Shown: piece after piece, positions 9,423 through 17,651 of the stretch | Layout: the number at the start of each line of letters is the position of its first letter | Position numbering within the stretch: position 1 is the first letter of the stretch | DNA from: Streptomyces sp. NL15-2K | Lineage (GTDB): Bacteria > Actinomycetota > Actinomycetes > Streptomycetales > Streptomycetaceae | Length of the DNA: 64,000 nt | Direction: 5' to 3' | Assembly (NCBI RefSeq): GCF_030551255.1 | Contig: NZ_CP130630.1 | Location: 11,283,001-11,347,000, forward strand | Notes under the pieces: generated by a model | The model's input: only the letters and a program-made list of their open reading frames with translations | The model's database searches: none | What the model was told of the DNA's origin: nothing | Position numbers and translations under genes: made by a program

Positions 9423-9437
9423 TGGAAACGAATGTCA
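9423..9437. promoter_or_regulatory. Zur-box-like palindrome upstream of the zinc importer
   Basis: The 15-mer TGGAAACGAATGTCA agrees at 11 of 15 positions with the Zur consensus TGAAAATGATTTTCA known from Streptomyces. It lies 79 bases upstream of the binding-protein start, in the right place for zinc-dependent repression. No zur gene is present in the window. Confidence 0.55.
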
Positions 9438-9521
9438 GAACCATGGCTGGATTCGGACCATGTCCAAATCCTTGCCGGCGCTTGACGCCCCCTATGGATT
9501 GCGCCACCTGCGAAAGGCCGG

Positions 9522-9935
9522 TCAGCTCTGCGGCTGGCTGATGTTGACCATCCAAGGGATGCCGAAGCGGTCGGTGCACATGCCGAACACGTCGCCCCAC
9601 ATCTGCCGCTCCAGCGGGACGGAGACGGAACCGTCGGCGGACAGCTTCTCCCAGTAGCCGCGCAGTTCGGCGTCGTCGTCGCCGCTGAGGCTGATCGAGA
9701 AGTTGTTGCCGGGTGTGTGCTCCATGTCCGGCGGGGTGTCGGCACCCATCAGGGTGAAGCCGCTCGTCGTCTCCAGCATGCCGTGCATGATCTTGTCGGC
9801 ATCCGGGCCTTCCTGCCCGCCGATCTCCGCGTAGGTGTTGAGGTTCAGGGTCCCGCCGAAGACCTCCTTGTAGAACTCCATCGCCTGCCGGGCGTCGCCG
9901 CCGAAGCTGAGGTAGGGGTTGAGGCGCGAAGTCAT
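9522..9935 (-). CDS. VOC-fold protein of the PhnB / glyoxalase-like family
   Basis: A 137-residue single-domain protein of the vicinal oxygen chelate superfamily. It opens with LNPYLSFGGDARQAMEFYKE, followed by VFGGTLNL and, at the C-terminus, WGDVFGMCTDRFGIPWMVN, which is the PhnB/YjdN signature. Despite old names (3-demethylubiquinone methyltransferase), these proteins have no agreed reaction. The 189-base region upstream of its start contains the palindrome CGGATcagtATCCG at 9974-9987, which may be an operator. It stands alone between the zinc operon and the DM13 gene. Confidence 0.85.
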   Translation of the reverse strand: MTSRLNPYLSFGGDARQAMEFYKEVFGGTLNLNTYAEIGGQEGPDADKIMHGMLETTSGFTLMGADTPPDMEHTPGNNFSISLSGDDDAELRGYWEKLSADGSVSVPLERQMWGDVFGMCTDRFGIPWMVNISQPQS

Positions 9936-10124
9936 GAAACCTCCATTAGTGGTGCAAATGGGCTGATTCTCTACGGATCAGTATCCGAAGAGTGAAGAGT
10001 TCTGTCTTCCGGATCGGCCCCGCTCCGGCGATGTAAGGGTTCCGTCATCTTTCTCGGGGTCCACGACGGCCGTCCGCCCCGTTGAATGGGACAGCGACAG
10101 GAACTCACAGGAAGCGGGGCGGGG

Positions 10125-10688
10125 ATGGGGCGCGTGCGGAAGGTGCTGGTCGGACCGTGGGGCATCGGAGTGCTGGTGGTGGCCGTCGTCGCAGTCGGCT
10201 TCGGGATGTACTGGTTCCAGCCGTGGAAGCTGTGGCAGGACGAGACCGTGGACGAGGCGCTGCCCGGCGTCGTGGAGGCCGCCGGGCCTCCCGAGGCGGC
10301 GCCTTCCGTGAGCCCTTCCGCGTCTCCCTCCGGGCCGCGGACGCTGGCCGGCGGTGAGCTGATCAGCCACGAGCACGCGACCTCGGGGACGGTGAAGCTC
10401 GTACGGCTGGCCGACGGCTCCCACGTCGTCCGGCTGGAGAACCTCGACACCAGCAACGGCCCGGACCTGCGCGTGTGGCTGACCGACGCGCCGGTGAAGG
10501 AGGGGAAGGCCGGCTGGCACGTCTTCGACGACGGGGAGTACGTCAGCCTCGGCAAGCTCAAGGGGAACAAGGGAAGCCAGAACTACGCCGTGCCCGCCGA
10601 CATCGACCCCGCCCGCTACGGCAGCGTCAGCATCTGGTGCGACCGTTTCGACGTCTCCTTCGGCGCCGCCGAGCTCGCCCGCGCCTGA
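10125..10688 (+). CDS. Membrane-anchored DM13-domain protein
   Basis: About 187 residues. A single transmembrane segment near the N-terminus (WGIGVLVVAVVAVGFGMYWF) is followed by a Pro/Ser-rich linker and an extracytoplasmic DM13 domain (GELISHEHATSGTVKLVRL; LENLDTSNGPDLRVWLTDA; FDVSFGAAEL). DM13 domains are thought to be electron-transfer or redox modules; the cysteine in ISIWCDRF-type strands (SVSIWCDRFDVSFG here) is conserved in the family. Start ATG 10125 is preferred because it is preceded by a G-rich ribosome-binding stretch and begins just before the anchor; an ATG at 10086 in frame would add 13 residues. Confidence 0.8.
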   Translation: MGRVRKVLVGPWGIGVLVVAVVAVGFGMYWFQPWKLWQDETVDEALPGVVEAAGPPEAAPSVSPSASPSGPRTLAGGELISHEHATSGTVKLVRLADGSHVVRLENLDTSNGPDLRVWLTDAPVKEGKAGWHVFDDGEYVSLGKLKGNKGSQNYAVPADIDPARYGSVSIWCDRFDVSFGAAELARA

Positions 10689-10830
10689 CGTCGCGTTCGA
10701 GGTCGCGCAAGTCCTTGGCCAGGGAGGAACGGACGGAGCACGGCCGTACGCTCTGCCGGCTGCCGGCAGGGTCTGGTTCTCGCGGCATGTCGTCGGGGTT
10801 CTTCGAGCGGGTTGGCGTGATCATGGCGGC

Positions 10831-11682
10831 ATGACCCATATGAGCCGCCGCACAGTGCTGGCCTCCGCCCTTGCGACCGCCGCCGCGGGAACGCCACTGG
10901 TCACCGGAGTCGGAGTGACCACGGCGCATGCCACCGGCGAGGACGACTTATACAGCTCGAACACCGACCTCTACACCCAACTGGCCGGGCAGGAGGGTAC
11001 GGACTTCGGCCGTCGCTACAAGCGGCACCAGATGCTCGACAGCGAGTCCTCCGGGAAATCACCGTTCCATCGCACGACCATCATGGCCCTGCACGGCGGC
11101 GGTATCGAGATCGGCACCTCCGAACTCTGCCTGGGCATAGCCGGGTACGACCCGAAAGACCTGTCGGTCTGGACCCCGGACGGCGGGCCTGTCCACGACT
11201 ACTGGATGTTCGAGGGCCTCCTTTCCACGGGCAACAGCAAACTGCACGTCACCTCGAAGAACTGCGACGATCATGTCGCCCGCTCCATGGCCGCGAGCAG
11301 CCTCAACGTCCTGAGCCTGCACGGCTGCAAGGAAGAGCAGGCGGGCGCCACCATGTCCGTGGTGGTCGGTGGACTCAACGCCGACTTCAAGACGTATCTG
11401 CACGACGAACTGCGGGCTGCCGGTTTCAACACCATCGACGGATCCACCAAGCCGGACCTCGCGGGCGTCAACACGACCAACCCCTGCAACCTGACCATGC
11501 TGGGCAAAGGCGGGCAGCTGGAGATCACCACCGACCTGCGCCAGAGCCTGTTCGGTGACTACAGCAGCCGTGCCGCGCGCGCCAGGACGGCGACCTCCGA
11601 CGCCGACTTCGTCCTCTTCACCGGCGCCTGCCGTAGGGCGATAGCCCGCCTCGAGGCACGCGCCGAGCAGCAGATCCTCTGA
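10831..11682 (+). CDS. Tat-exported poly-gamma-glutamate hydrolase family protein (PghP-like)
   Basis: 283 residues. The N-terminus MTHMSRRTVLASALATAAAG is a twin-arginine signal ending near AHA, so the protein is secreted folded. The mature part has the family motif ALHGGGIEIGTSEL, in which the His and Glu are zinc ligands in the phage PghP peptidase fold, and the later histidine motif VLSLHGCKEE; the C-terminal part ends at FTGACRRAIARLE. Related proteins cleave poly-gamma-glutamate, but in Streptomyces the substrate is unknown. Codon 40 is TTA (10948-10950), the rare leucine codon read by the bldA tRNA, so expression may be tied to development. The gene stands alone, convergent with the ABC exporter. 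Confidence 0.82.
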   Translation: MTHMSRRTVLASALATAAAGTPLVTGVGVTTAHATGEDDLYSSNTDLYTQLAGQEGTDFGRRYKRHQMLDSESSGKSPFHRTTIMALHGGGIEIGTSELCLGIAGYDPKDLSVWTPDGGPVHDYWMFEGLLSTGNSKLHVTSKNCDDHVARSMAASSLNVLSLHGCKEEQAGATMSVVVGGLNADFKTYLHDELRAAGFNTIDGSTKPDLAGVNTTNPCNLTMLGKGGQLEITTDLRQSLFGDYSSRAARARTATSDADFVLFTGACRRAIARLEARAEQQIL

Positions 11683-11749
11683 CCTCGACCTACCCGGAGC
11701 TGCCGGAGTCGACACGGTCGACGGCGTCGCGTCCTCTCATCGGTTCGTG

Positions 11750-13600
11750 TCATTCGTAGAGGGGGGTGGGGTCCTCGGGCGTCGTGGGCTGCTTGGACCA
11801 CCATGTCCGGTGCAGGCTTGTGAACCGGCCCTGGCGCGCGAGGAGTGCGGCGGGCGGGCCGTCTTCCACCAGGCGTCCGTCGTCCACCACGAGTACCCGG
11901 TCCGCGATCTGGACGGTCGACAGGCGGTGGGCGATGACCAGGGCTGTTCGGTCGCGGAGCACGGTGCGCATCGCGTGGAGCACGGTTCGTTCGGTGGGGA
12001 TGTCGAGGGAGGAGGTCGCCTCGTCGAGGATCACGATGGCGGGTTCGGCGAGCAGGGCCCGGGTCAGGGCGATGAGCTGCCGCTGGCCTGCAGAGAGCCG
12101 GGTGCCGCGGGCGCGGACGTCAGTGTCGTAGCCGTCCGGCAGTGCGGCGATGATGTCGTGTGCCCTGATGTCCCGTGCCGCGCGGGCGATGGCCTCGGCA
12201 TCGGCTTCGGGTCGCCCGATGGCGATGTTCTCGGCCACTGAGCCGGAGAAGAGGAACGCGTCCTGCGGCACCATGGTCACGGTTCGGCGCAGCTCGGGCG
12301 TGGGCAGATGGCGCAGGTCCTCCCCGTCTATGAGGATGCGGCCGGCCGTGGGGTCGTAGAAGCGGGCCAGCAGCTTGGCCAGGGTGGACTTGCCGGCACC
12401 GGTCGGGCCGATCACGGCGACGGTCTGACCGGCGGGTATGTGGAGGTTGAAGCCGGACAGCGCTTCCCCTCCGGTGGGGTAGGCGAAGCTCACGTTCTCG
12501 AAGGTCACCGAGCGCCCCGGGCTTTGGGCCGCCGACGGCGGAAGGGGCTTCGGGATGGGTGGTTCGGGGACGGTGGGCTGCTGGGCGAGCAGGGCGGCGA
12601 TCTTCTCCAGGGACGCGGCCGCCGACTGGTAGGCGTCGGCGACTCCGCCGAGCCTGAGGGGGTTGTCGTAGAGCTGCCGCAGGTAGAGGACGGCTGCGGC
12701 GAACACGCCCAGCTCAAGTCCGCCGGAGACGACCCGGGAGGCACCCCACATCACCAGGATGGCGACGGCGATGTTGGCGACCAGCCGTGAGGTCGTGACG
12801 TAGCGGGCCATTTCCAGGTCGGCGTCGCCGTTCGTCCGCTGGTGCTCCCCGTTGAGGACGGCAAATGCGGCCGAGTTGGAGGCTTCTCGCCGAAACGCCT
12901 GGACGGTACGGATGCCGCTCAGGGTTTCGGCGAGTTTCGCGAGGACGGCGGCGGTTGCGCTCGATCTCCTGCGATGGACACGTATCGAACGGCGCCGGAA
13001 GGATCGCATGGTCCAGGCGAGCGGTCCCATGACGAGCACCGCGGCTCCACCCAGTGGCCAGTCGAGGTAGAGCAGCGCGGTCGTGATGTAGGCGGTGGAC
13101 ACGGCGGCGGTGACGATCGCCGCCAGCCCCTCGTCGAGCAGTCCGCGCAGCGCCTCGACGTCGGTGGTGAGCCGGGAGGTGAGGCGGCCCGAGGGGTAGC
13201 GCTCGTGGAAGTCCAGGCTCAGTTTCTGGGCGTGCCCGAACATGCGGACTCGGAGGTCGAGCAGCACGTCCTGGCCGATGCGGGCGGATACCGCGACGAA
13301 GGCGTACTGCAGGGCACCGGAGGCCAGCACGCACAGCAGGTAGCCGATCGCGACAGTGGTCATCGGCCCGCGGTCGCCCACACGCCAGGCGGGCACCGCT
13401 CGATCGATCGTGTACGCCACCAGCAGCGGACCCGTCAGCGCCGCGCCCCGCTGCAGCAGCACCAGGGCGCCGGCCAGCCAGAGGCGGCGCACGTGCGGAC
13501 GCAGTAGGGACGCCAGCAGCGATCGGGCCGCTCCCTCGGGGGCGGGTAGTACGTCCTTCGCCCACGGGTCGTTGCGATGCCCGGAGCCCGATCGGATCAT
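11750..13600 (-). CDS. ABC exporter half-transporter with canonical ATPase site (heterodimer partner B)
   Basis: 616 residues: six-helix type I exporter membrane domain (about 30-320) fused to an ATPase domain. Walker A is GPTGAGKSTLAKLL, the Q-loop VTMVPQDAFLFSGSVAEN, the signature LSAGQRQL, Walker B AIVILDEATSSLD with the catalytic glutamate present, and the switch IAHRLSTV. Its ATG overlaps the stop of the upstream exporter gene as ATGA, so the two subunits are made in equal amounts and almost certainly form a heterodimer. Substrate unknown; multidrug or peptide/lipid export is typical. No dedicated regulator is adjacent. Confidence 0.9.
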   Translation of the reverse strand: MIRSGSGHRNDPWAKDVLPAPEGAARSLLASLLRPHVRRLWLAGALVLLQRGAALTGPLLVAYTIDRAVPAWRVGDRGPMTTVAIGYLLCVLASGALQYAFVAVSARIGQDVLLDLRVRMFGHAQKLSLDFHERYPSGRLTSRLTTDVEALRGLLDEGLAAIVTAAVSTAYITTALLYLDWPLGGAAVLVMGPLAWTMRSFRRRSIRVHRRRSSATAAVLAKLAETLSGIRTVQAFRREASNSAAFAVLNGEHQRTNGDADLEMARYVTTSRLVANIAVAILVMWGASRVVSGGLELGVFAAAVLYLRQLYDNPLRLGGVADAYQSAAASLEKIAALLAQQPTVPEPPIPKPLPPSAAQSPGRSVTFENVSFAYPTGGEALSGFNLHIPAGQTVAVIGPTGAGKSTLAKLLARFYDPTAGRILIDGEDLRHLPTPELRRTVTMVPQDAFLFSGSVAENIAIGRPEADAEAIARAARDIRAHDIIAALPDGYDTDVRARGTRLSAGQRQLIALTRALLAEPAIVILDEATSSLDIPTERTVLHAMRTVLRDRTALVIAHRLSTVQIADRVLVVDDGRLVEDGPPAALLARQGRFTSLHRTWWSKQPTTPEDPTPLYE

Positions 13601-15414
13601 CGCGTACCACCCCCGCCGGCCGCGAGCGTGCTCATCAGGGAGGTGTACTCGGTGCAGGTGCGAAGGAGGTCGTCGTGGGTGCCGACGGCGGTGATCCGGC
13701 CGCCGGACAGCAGCGCGACCCGGTCGGCGAGCAGCACGGTGGAGGGCCGGTGTGCGATGACCAGGGCCGTCGTGGTGGCCAGGACCCGTCGCAGCGCTGC
13801 CTCGACGAGCGATTCCGTGTGGATGTCCAGCGCGGAGAGCGGATCGTCGAGGACGAGCAGTCGGGGCCGACCGACGATGGCACGAGCCAGCGCCAGCCGC
13901 TGACGCTGGCCGCCGGACAGGCTCATGCCCTGCTCGCCGACGTGGGTGAGTGCACCCTCCGGGAGGGTCTGGACGAAGCCGTCCGCCTGGGCAATGCCCA
14001 GGGCCCTGGTGAGGTCCGCCTCGTCGGCGTGCTCAGCTCCCAGCAGCACGTTCTCGGCGACCGTCGCGGAGAACAGCGGGGGCTCCTCGAAGGCGACGGA
14101 GACCTGACGCCGCAGCTCGGCGCGCGTCAGTGCCGCCACGTCCGTCCCGTCAAGGAGGATCCGGCCGCCGGTCGGCTCGTGCAGGCGGGGCACCAAGGTG
14201 ACCAGGGTGCTCTTGCCGCTGCCGGTGGCGCCCACCAAGGCCACGGTCTCGCCGGGCGCGATCCGCAGGCTGACGCCCCTGAGCACGGCCGGTTCACCCG
14301 GCGAAGCGTCCGGGTAGCGGAATTCCACGTCCTCGAAGACCACCTCGGCTGCGGCTGCCTCGGCCCCGTCCCCCGCCCCTGGCTCGGCTCGGTGGGTAAG
14401 GTGCGCCCGCGCGTGGTCGGCCGGGGCGGGCTCGTCCATCACATCGAAGTAGCGGTCGGCCGCAGCGGCTGCGTCGCCGCTCATCGCAAGCAGCGATCCC
14501 GTCGACATCACCACGGGGCGCAGTTCCATCGCGATGGCGAGAAAGGCCAGGAGTGTCCCGGCCGACAGCTCGCCGTCAGCCACCTCCACCGCGCCCAGCA
14601 CCAGCACGGCCCCCAGCGACGCGTCCGGCAGTACCGCGAGCAGCGTCGACAGGGCTGCCAGCAGGCGAGCCTTGGCCAGTTCCGTACCGCGAATCCGTAG
14701 CGCCCGTTGCCGGAAGGCCCAAGTCAACCTGTGGTGATGGCCGAAGCTCTTGACGACTCGGAAGCCCAACACCGACTCCTCCACCATCGTTGTCAGATCG
14801 CCGGCCTGCTCCCTCGCCTGGCGCGCTGCGAGCCCGTAACGCGTCTCAAGGAAGGAACACAGCGCCAGCAGCGGCACCACGGGGGCCAGCAGTACCAGGC
14901 CGAGCACCCACTGCTGTGCCAGCAGGAGCACGCAGCCGACCAGCAGCGTCGCGCTGTTGACCACCAGAAACGGCAGTGCCAGTGCCAGAAAGCCGTGTAA
15001 CGACCGGAGGTCGGCGGTGCCTCGCGACACGAGCTGACCCGACGACCAGCGGTCGTGAAACGAGACGGGCAGACGTTGCAGGTGGTCGTGGAGCCCGCCG
15101 CGCATCGACGCCTCGACCGCGGCCAGCGGGCGCGCCGTCAGCCAACGACGCACCCCGAAGATGCCGGCCTCGACGACCCCCAGCAGTAGGAGGACTCCGC
15201 CACCCAGCCACACCCCCGCCGCATGTCCGTCGCTGACCGGACCGTCCACCATCCACTTCAACACCAACGGCATCAGCAGAGCCAGGCACGAAGCGACGAC
15301 CGCCAGCAGCGCCGCCAGGAACAACCGGCCCCGCACCGGCCTCACGTGCGGCCACAGCCGTAGCAGCGAACGCACCGGAGAGCGCCGTGGACTGTAAGAG
15401 AGCAATTCCACCAC
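13597..15414 (-). CDS. ABC exporter half-transporter with degenerate ATPase site (heterodimer partner A)
   Basis: 605 residues: type I exporter membrane domain followed by an ATPase domain. Walker A GATGSGKSTLVTLV and the signature LSGGQRQRLALARA look normal, but Walker B reads LLVLDDPLSALD, with aspartate where the catalytic glutamate should be, and the Q-loop reads VAFEEPPLF, with glutamate in place of glutamine. The partner encoded next is canonical, so this is the asymmetric arrangement of heterodimeric exporters such as TM287/288 or BmrCD, with one hydrolytic and one regulatory site. Start GTG 15414 (GTG GTG GAA TTG); an alternative start lies in another frame and is rejected. Confidence 0.9.
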   Translation of the reverse strand: MVELLSYSPRRSPVRSLLRLWPHVRPVRGRLFLAALLAVVASCLALLMPLVLKWMVDGPVSDGHAAGVWLGGGVLLLLGVVEAGIFGVRRWLTARPLAAVEASMRGGLHDHLQRLPVSFHDRWSSGQLVSRGTADLRSLHGFLALALPFLVVNSATLLVGCVLLLAQQWVLGLVLLAPVVPLLALCSFLETRYGLAARQAREQAGDLTTMVEESVLGFRVVKSFGHHHRLTWAFRQRALRIRGTELAKARLLAALSTLLAVLPDASLGAVLVLGAVEVADGELSAGTLLAFLAIAMELRPVVMSTGSLLAMSGDAAAAADRYFDVMDEPAPADHARAHLTHRAEPGAGDGAEAAAAEVVFEDVEFRYPDASPGEPAVLRGVSLRIAPGETVALVGATGSGKSTLVTLVPRLHEPTGGRILLDGTDVAALTRAELRRQVSVAFEEPPLFSATVAENVLLGAEHADEADLTRALGIAQADGFVQTLPEGALTHVGEQGMSLSGGQRQRLALARAIVGRPRLLVLDDPLSALDIHTESLVEAALRRVLATTTALVIAHRPSTVLLADRVALLSGGRITAVGTHDDLLRTCTEYTSLMSTLAAGGGGTR

Positions 15415-15473
15415 CCATGCAAGCGTCGGCAGGGGACTCTAGCGACGCCCGTTACGGCGGTCACACGCTTTTC

Positions 15474-15830
15474 CGCGTGGCGGGGAGCAACTCGCCGCCG
15501 CCCTGCACGCGTTGCGGACCGGGGGCCGGGTCGCCCTGTGCGGCATGATGTCGCAGTTCGGCGGGGAGCGGCGGTCCGCCGACATCAACCAGTTGATCCA
15601 GGCGGTCCTCAAGCGGCTGACCCTGAGCGGCTTCATCGTCCGCGATCACGAGGATCTGCGGCCGGAGTTCGAGCGCCGGGTCGCGAGCCGGTTCGGTTCG
15701 GGCCGGATCACCGCGCGGGAGACGGTCGTCGACGGCCTGGAGCACGCTCCCGGCGCGCTGCTGGCCCTGCAGCACACCGGTGAGGATGGCGCCGGGTCCG
15801 TTGGGCAGGAAGCCACTCAAGACACTCGCG
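15474..15830 (+). pseudogene. C-terminal remnant of an NADP-dependent oxidoreductase (MDR family)
   Basis: The plus frame through 15482 reads GEQLAAALHALRTGGRVALCG and continues to RLTLSGFIVRDHEDL and ETVVDGLEHAPGALLALQ, the second half of the Rossmann domain and the tail of zinc-free medium-chain reductases (PTGR1/curcumin-reductase type). The N-terminal two thirds (catalytic domain and the GxGxxG nucleotide motif) are absent, there is no start codon at the proper place, and the extreme C-terminus drifts off after LALQHTGED. It is a truncated relic, cut on its left side about 60 bases from the exporter gene. Confidence 0.7.
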
Positions 15831-15900
15831 CTCGAAGCCGGAGTGTCATCGCACCGGCTTCTACTCCCGGAAAGACCCCAACAGTTCCCACTGACCGGGC

Positions 15901-16041
15901 CCTTACGAGCACCTCGCCCATGAGTTCACCCGCCGCCTCCAGACCTTGCAGGACTCAGGAAAGACCCCCGATCCCCGCACGGCCCAGATCGACCGGCTCA
16001 AAGCAGAGATCGCGGACCTCAAGACCCGCCTCGCGCCTCCA
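15901..16041 (+). other. Orphan coiled-coil-like coding fragment
   Basis: The frame reads PYEHLAHEFTRRLQTLQD, then AQIDRLKAEIADLKTRLA, an amphipathic heptad-like segment with no start and no convincing continuation. It recalls the C-terminal coiled coils of recombinase-associated or transposase accessory proteins, but I cannot assign a family. The rest of the 754-base interval between the exporter start and the cupin remnant shows only the oxidoreductase tail and this piece. Confidence 0.25.
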
Positions 16042-16168
16042 TCACGACGAGAGCGTCATGACGGCTTCAAGGAAAGGGACACCAGCCCATTCAGTTGCCT
16101 GAGCGCACGCTTCCGCATCGCCAAGGTCAGGGCCTGTGGCGAGCGTCATCGTGGATAAGAACCGGACG

Positions 16169-16567
16169 CTAGGTCCCGGCCTGGACTTCAGTCCGCTTCT
16201 CCAGGCGGCTGCCCCGCGGCAGGGTTATGGACATGATGTCGCTGGGGCCGTCCAGTGCGATGCGGTGCCACCGCCCGCGCGGGACGATGGCCGCTGTTCC
16301 GGCCGCCAGCTTGATCTCCTCCTCTTCTCCCGGCTGCTCCGGGCGGAAGTACAGGCGTATCCCGCCGGTGAGGCAGGACACGACTTCGTCCGCCTCGGAG
16401 TGGATTTCCCAATGGTCGGCGTGGACGTCGGCGTCGGTCTCCACATGGAAGGTCATCAACTGTCAGCCGTCCCGCTCCGGGTCGAACACGGGTTGCTCGG
16501 CGCGCACCTGGCCGCTTTGGGCAAGGTGGATGAAGGAGGCGAACAGATCGATCGGGGTAACGGTCAT
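16169..16567 (-). pseudogene. Cupin gene interrupted by an in-frame TGA at codon 35
   Basis: From ATG 16567 the frame reads MTVTPIDLFASFIHLAQSGQ and continues to ERDG, then TGA at 16465-16463, then in the same frame QLMTFHVETDADVHADHWEI and a complete small cupin barrel: histidines in HADHWEIHSE, the EADEVV glutamate, and GRWHRIAL. Full length would be 132 residues. The stop stands where cupins of this type usually have tryptophan (GW-QLMTFHVET), so a single TGG to TGA change explains it. Downstream translation could restart at ATG 16459 to give a 96-residue barrel lacking the N-terminal strand. The gene is followed by none of its usual partners. Confidence 0.72.
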
Positions 16568-16647
16568 GCCGGAACATCCATTCTGCGGTGATCTTTCATC
16601 TGGTGGGTTGTAGGGCACGAGGGCCGGCCCGGTCGGCCGCCGCCGCC

Positions 16648-17544
16648 TCACTCGGCCACGGCGCGGCGCAGGGCTACACCGAGTTCGGCGAACTGGCGCT
16701 GCGACACGTCGGCGGACAGGACCGCCAGGGAGCCGTGGAAGGTGCCGGGCCACTGGTGCAGTTCGACCGGGACGCCCGCCTGCAGCAGGCGCAGCGCGTA
16801 GGTGATGCCCTCGTCGCGGAGCGGGTCGAACTCGGCGGTGGCAACGTAGGCAGGGGGGAGGCCGGAAAGGTCGTCGGCCCGGGCCGGGGCGGCGCACGGT
16901 GTGGCGGGCTCAGAGCCCAGGTAGTGCCGCCACGCTGCGGTGAGTGTGTCGCGATCGTGCAGGGGCGTGTCGGTGAAGTTCCGTTGCGACCACGTGTCCT
17001 GACGGTCGTCGAGCAAGGGCTGGTTGAGCAGCTGGAAACGGATTGCGGGCCCCTGCTGGTCACGTGCCCGCAGCGCCACCGCGGCTGCGAGGCCGGCGCC
17101 GGCGCTGTGCCCTCCGACGGCGATCCGGTTCGGGTCGATGTCCAGCTCGGCCGCGTGTTCTGCCGTCCAGGTCAGTACGGCGTAGGTGTCGTCCAGGGCG
17201 GCTGGGAATCGGTGCTCGGGGGATCGGCGGTAGTCCACCGAGATCACCACTGTGCCTGCGCCGGCCGCGAGCCGGGCGGAAAAGTGGCGATCGGTGTCCA
17301 GATCCCCCATGACCCAGGCTCCGCCGTGCAGCCAGATGATCGTGCCCCGCGCCCCGTTCGGGCGGTAGATCCGCACCGGCACATCCGGATCGGCGGGCAC
17401 GGTACGGTCTTCGATCTCCATGCGTGATGTGTCCGGCGCGGGTGCCGCGGCGGCACGCTCGGCGTAGTTCTTGCGGTCGGTGACAGGGTCGGTCAGGTCG
17501 GCTTTCACGAGTAGGGGGACGAACGCTTCGAGTTCGGGATCCAT
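16648..17544 (-). CDS. Alpha/beta hydrolase of the hormone-sensitive-lipase family (esterase)
   Basis: 298 residues. The oxyanion-hole motif HGGAWVMG, the nucleophile elbow GGHSAGAGL (Ser), the acidic residue in AEFDPLRDEG and the catalytic His in GTFHGSLA are all present in the right order for HSL-type (bacterial family IV) carboxylesterases. No signal peptide, so cytoplasmic. Start ATG 17544 (MDPELEAFVPLL) fits the family start; the frame extends to 17628 but into the promoter of the divergent regulator. Substrate is probably a short-chain ester. The PucR-type regulator diverges 107 bases away and may control it. Confidence 0.9.
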   Translation of the reverse strand: MDPELEAFVPLLVKADLTDPVTDRKNYAERAAAAPAPDTSRMEIEDRTVPADPDVPVRIYRPNGARGTIIWLHGGAWVMGDLDTDRHFSARLAAGAGTVVISVDYRRSPEHRFPAALDDTYAVLTWTAEHAAELDIDPNRIAVGGHSAGAGLAAAVALRARDQQGPAIRFQLLNQPLLDDRQDTWSQRNFTDTPLHDRDTLTAAWRHYLGSEPATPCAAPARADDLSGLPPAYVATAEFDPLRDEGITYALRLLQAGVPVELHQWPGTFHGSLAVLSADVSQRQFAELGVALRRAVAE

Positions 17545-17651
17545 GACGACCATCCTCATCGCCGACACCCAGGGTGTCAGCCGCCAACTGTCGGGCATCC
17601 GGCCCGAGTTACGCGCCGATCGGCGCATCCACCGGCCCTTATCCTTGCGCC

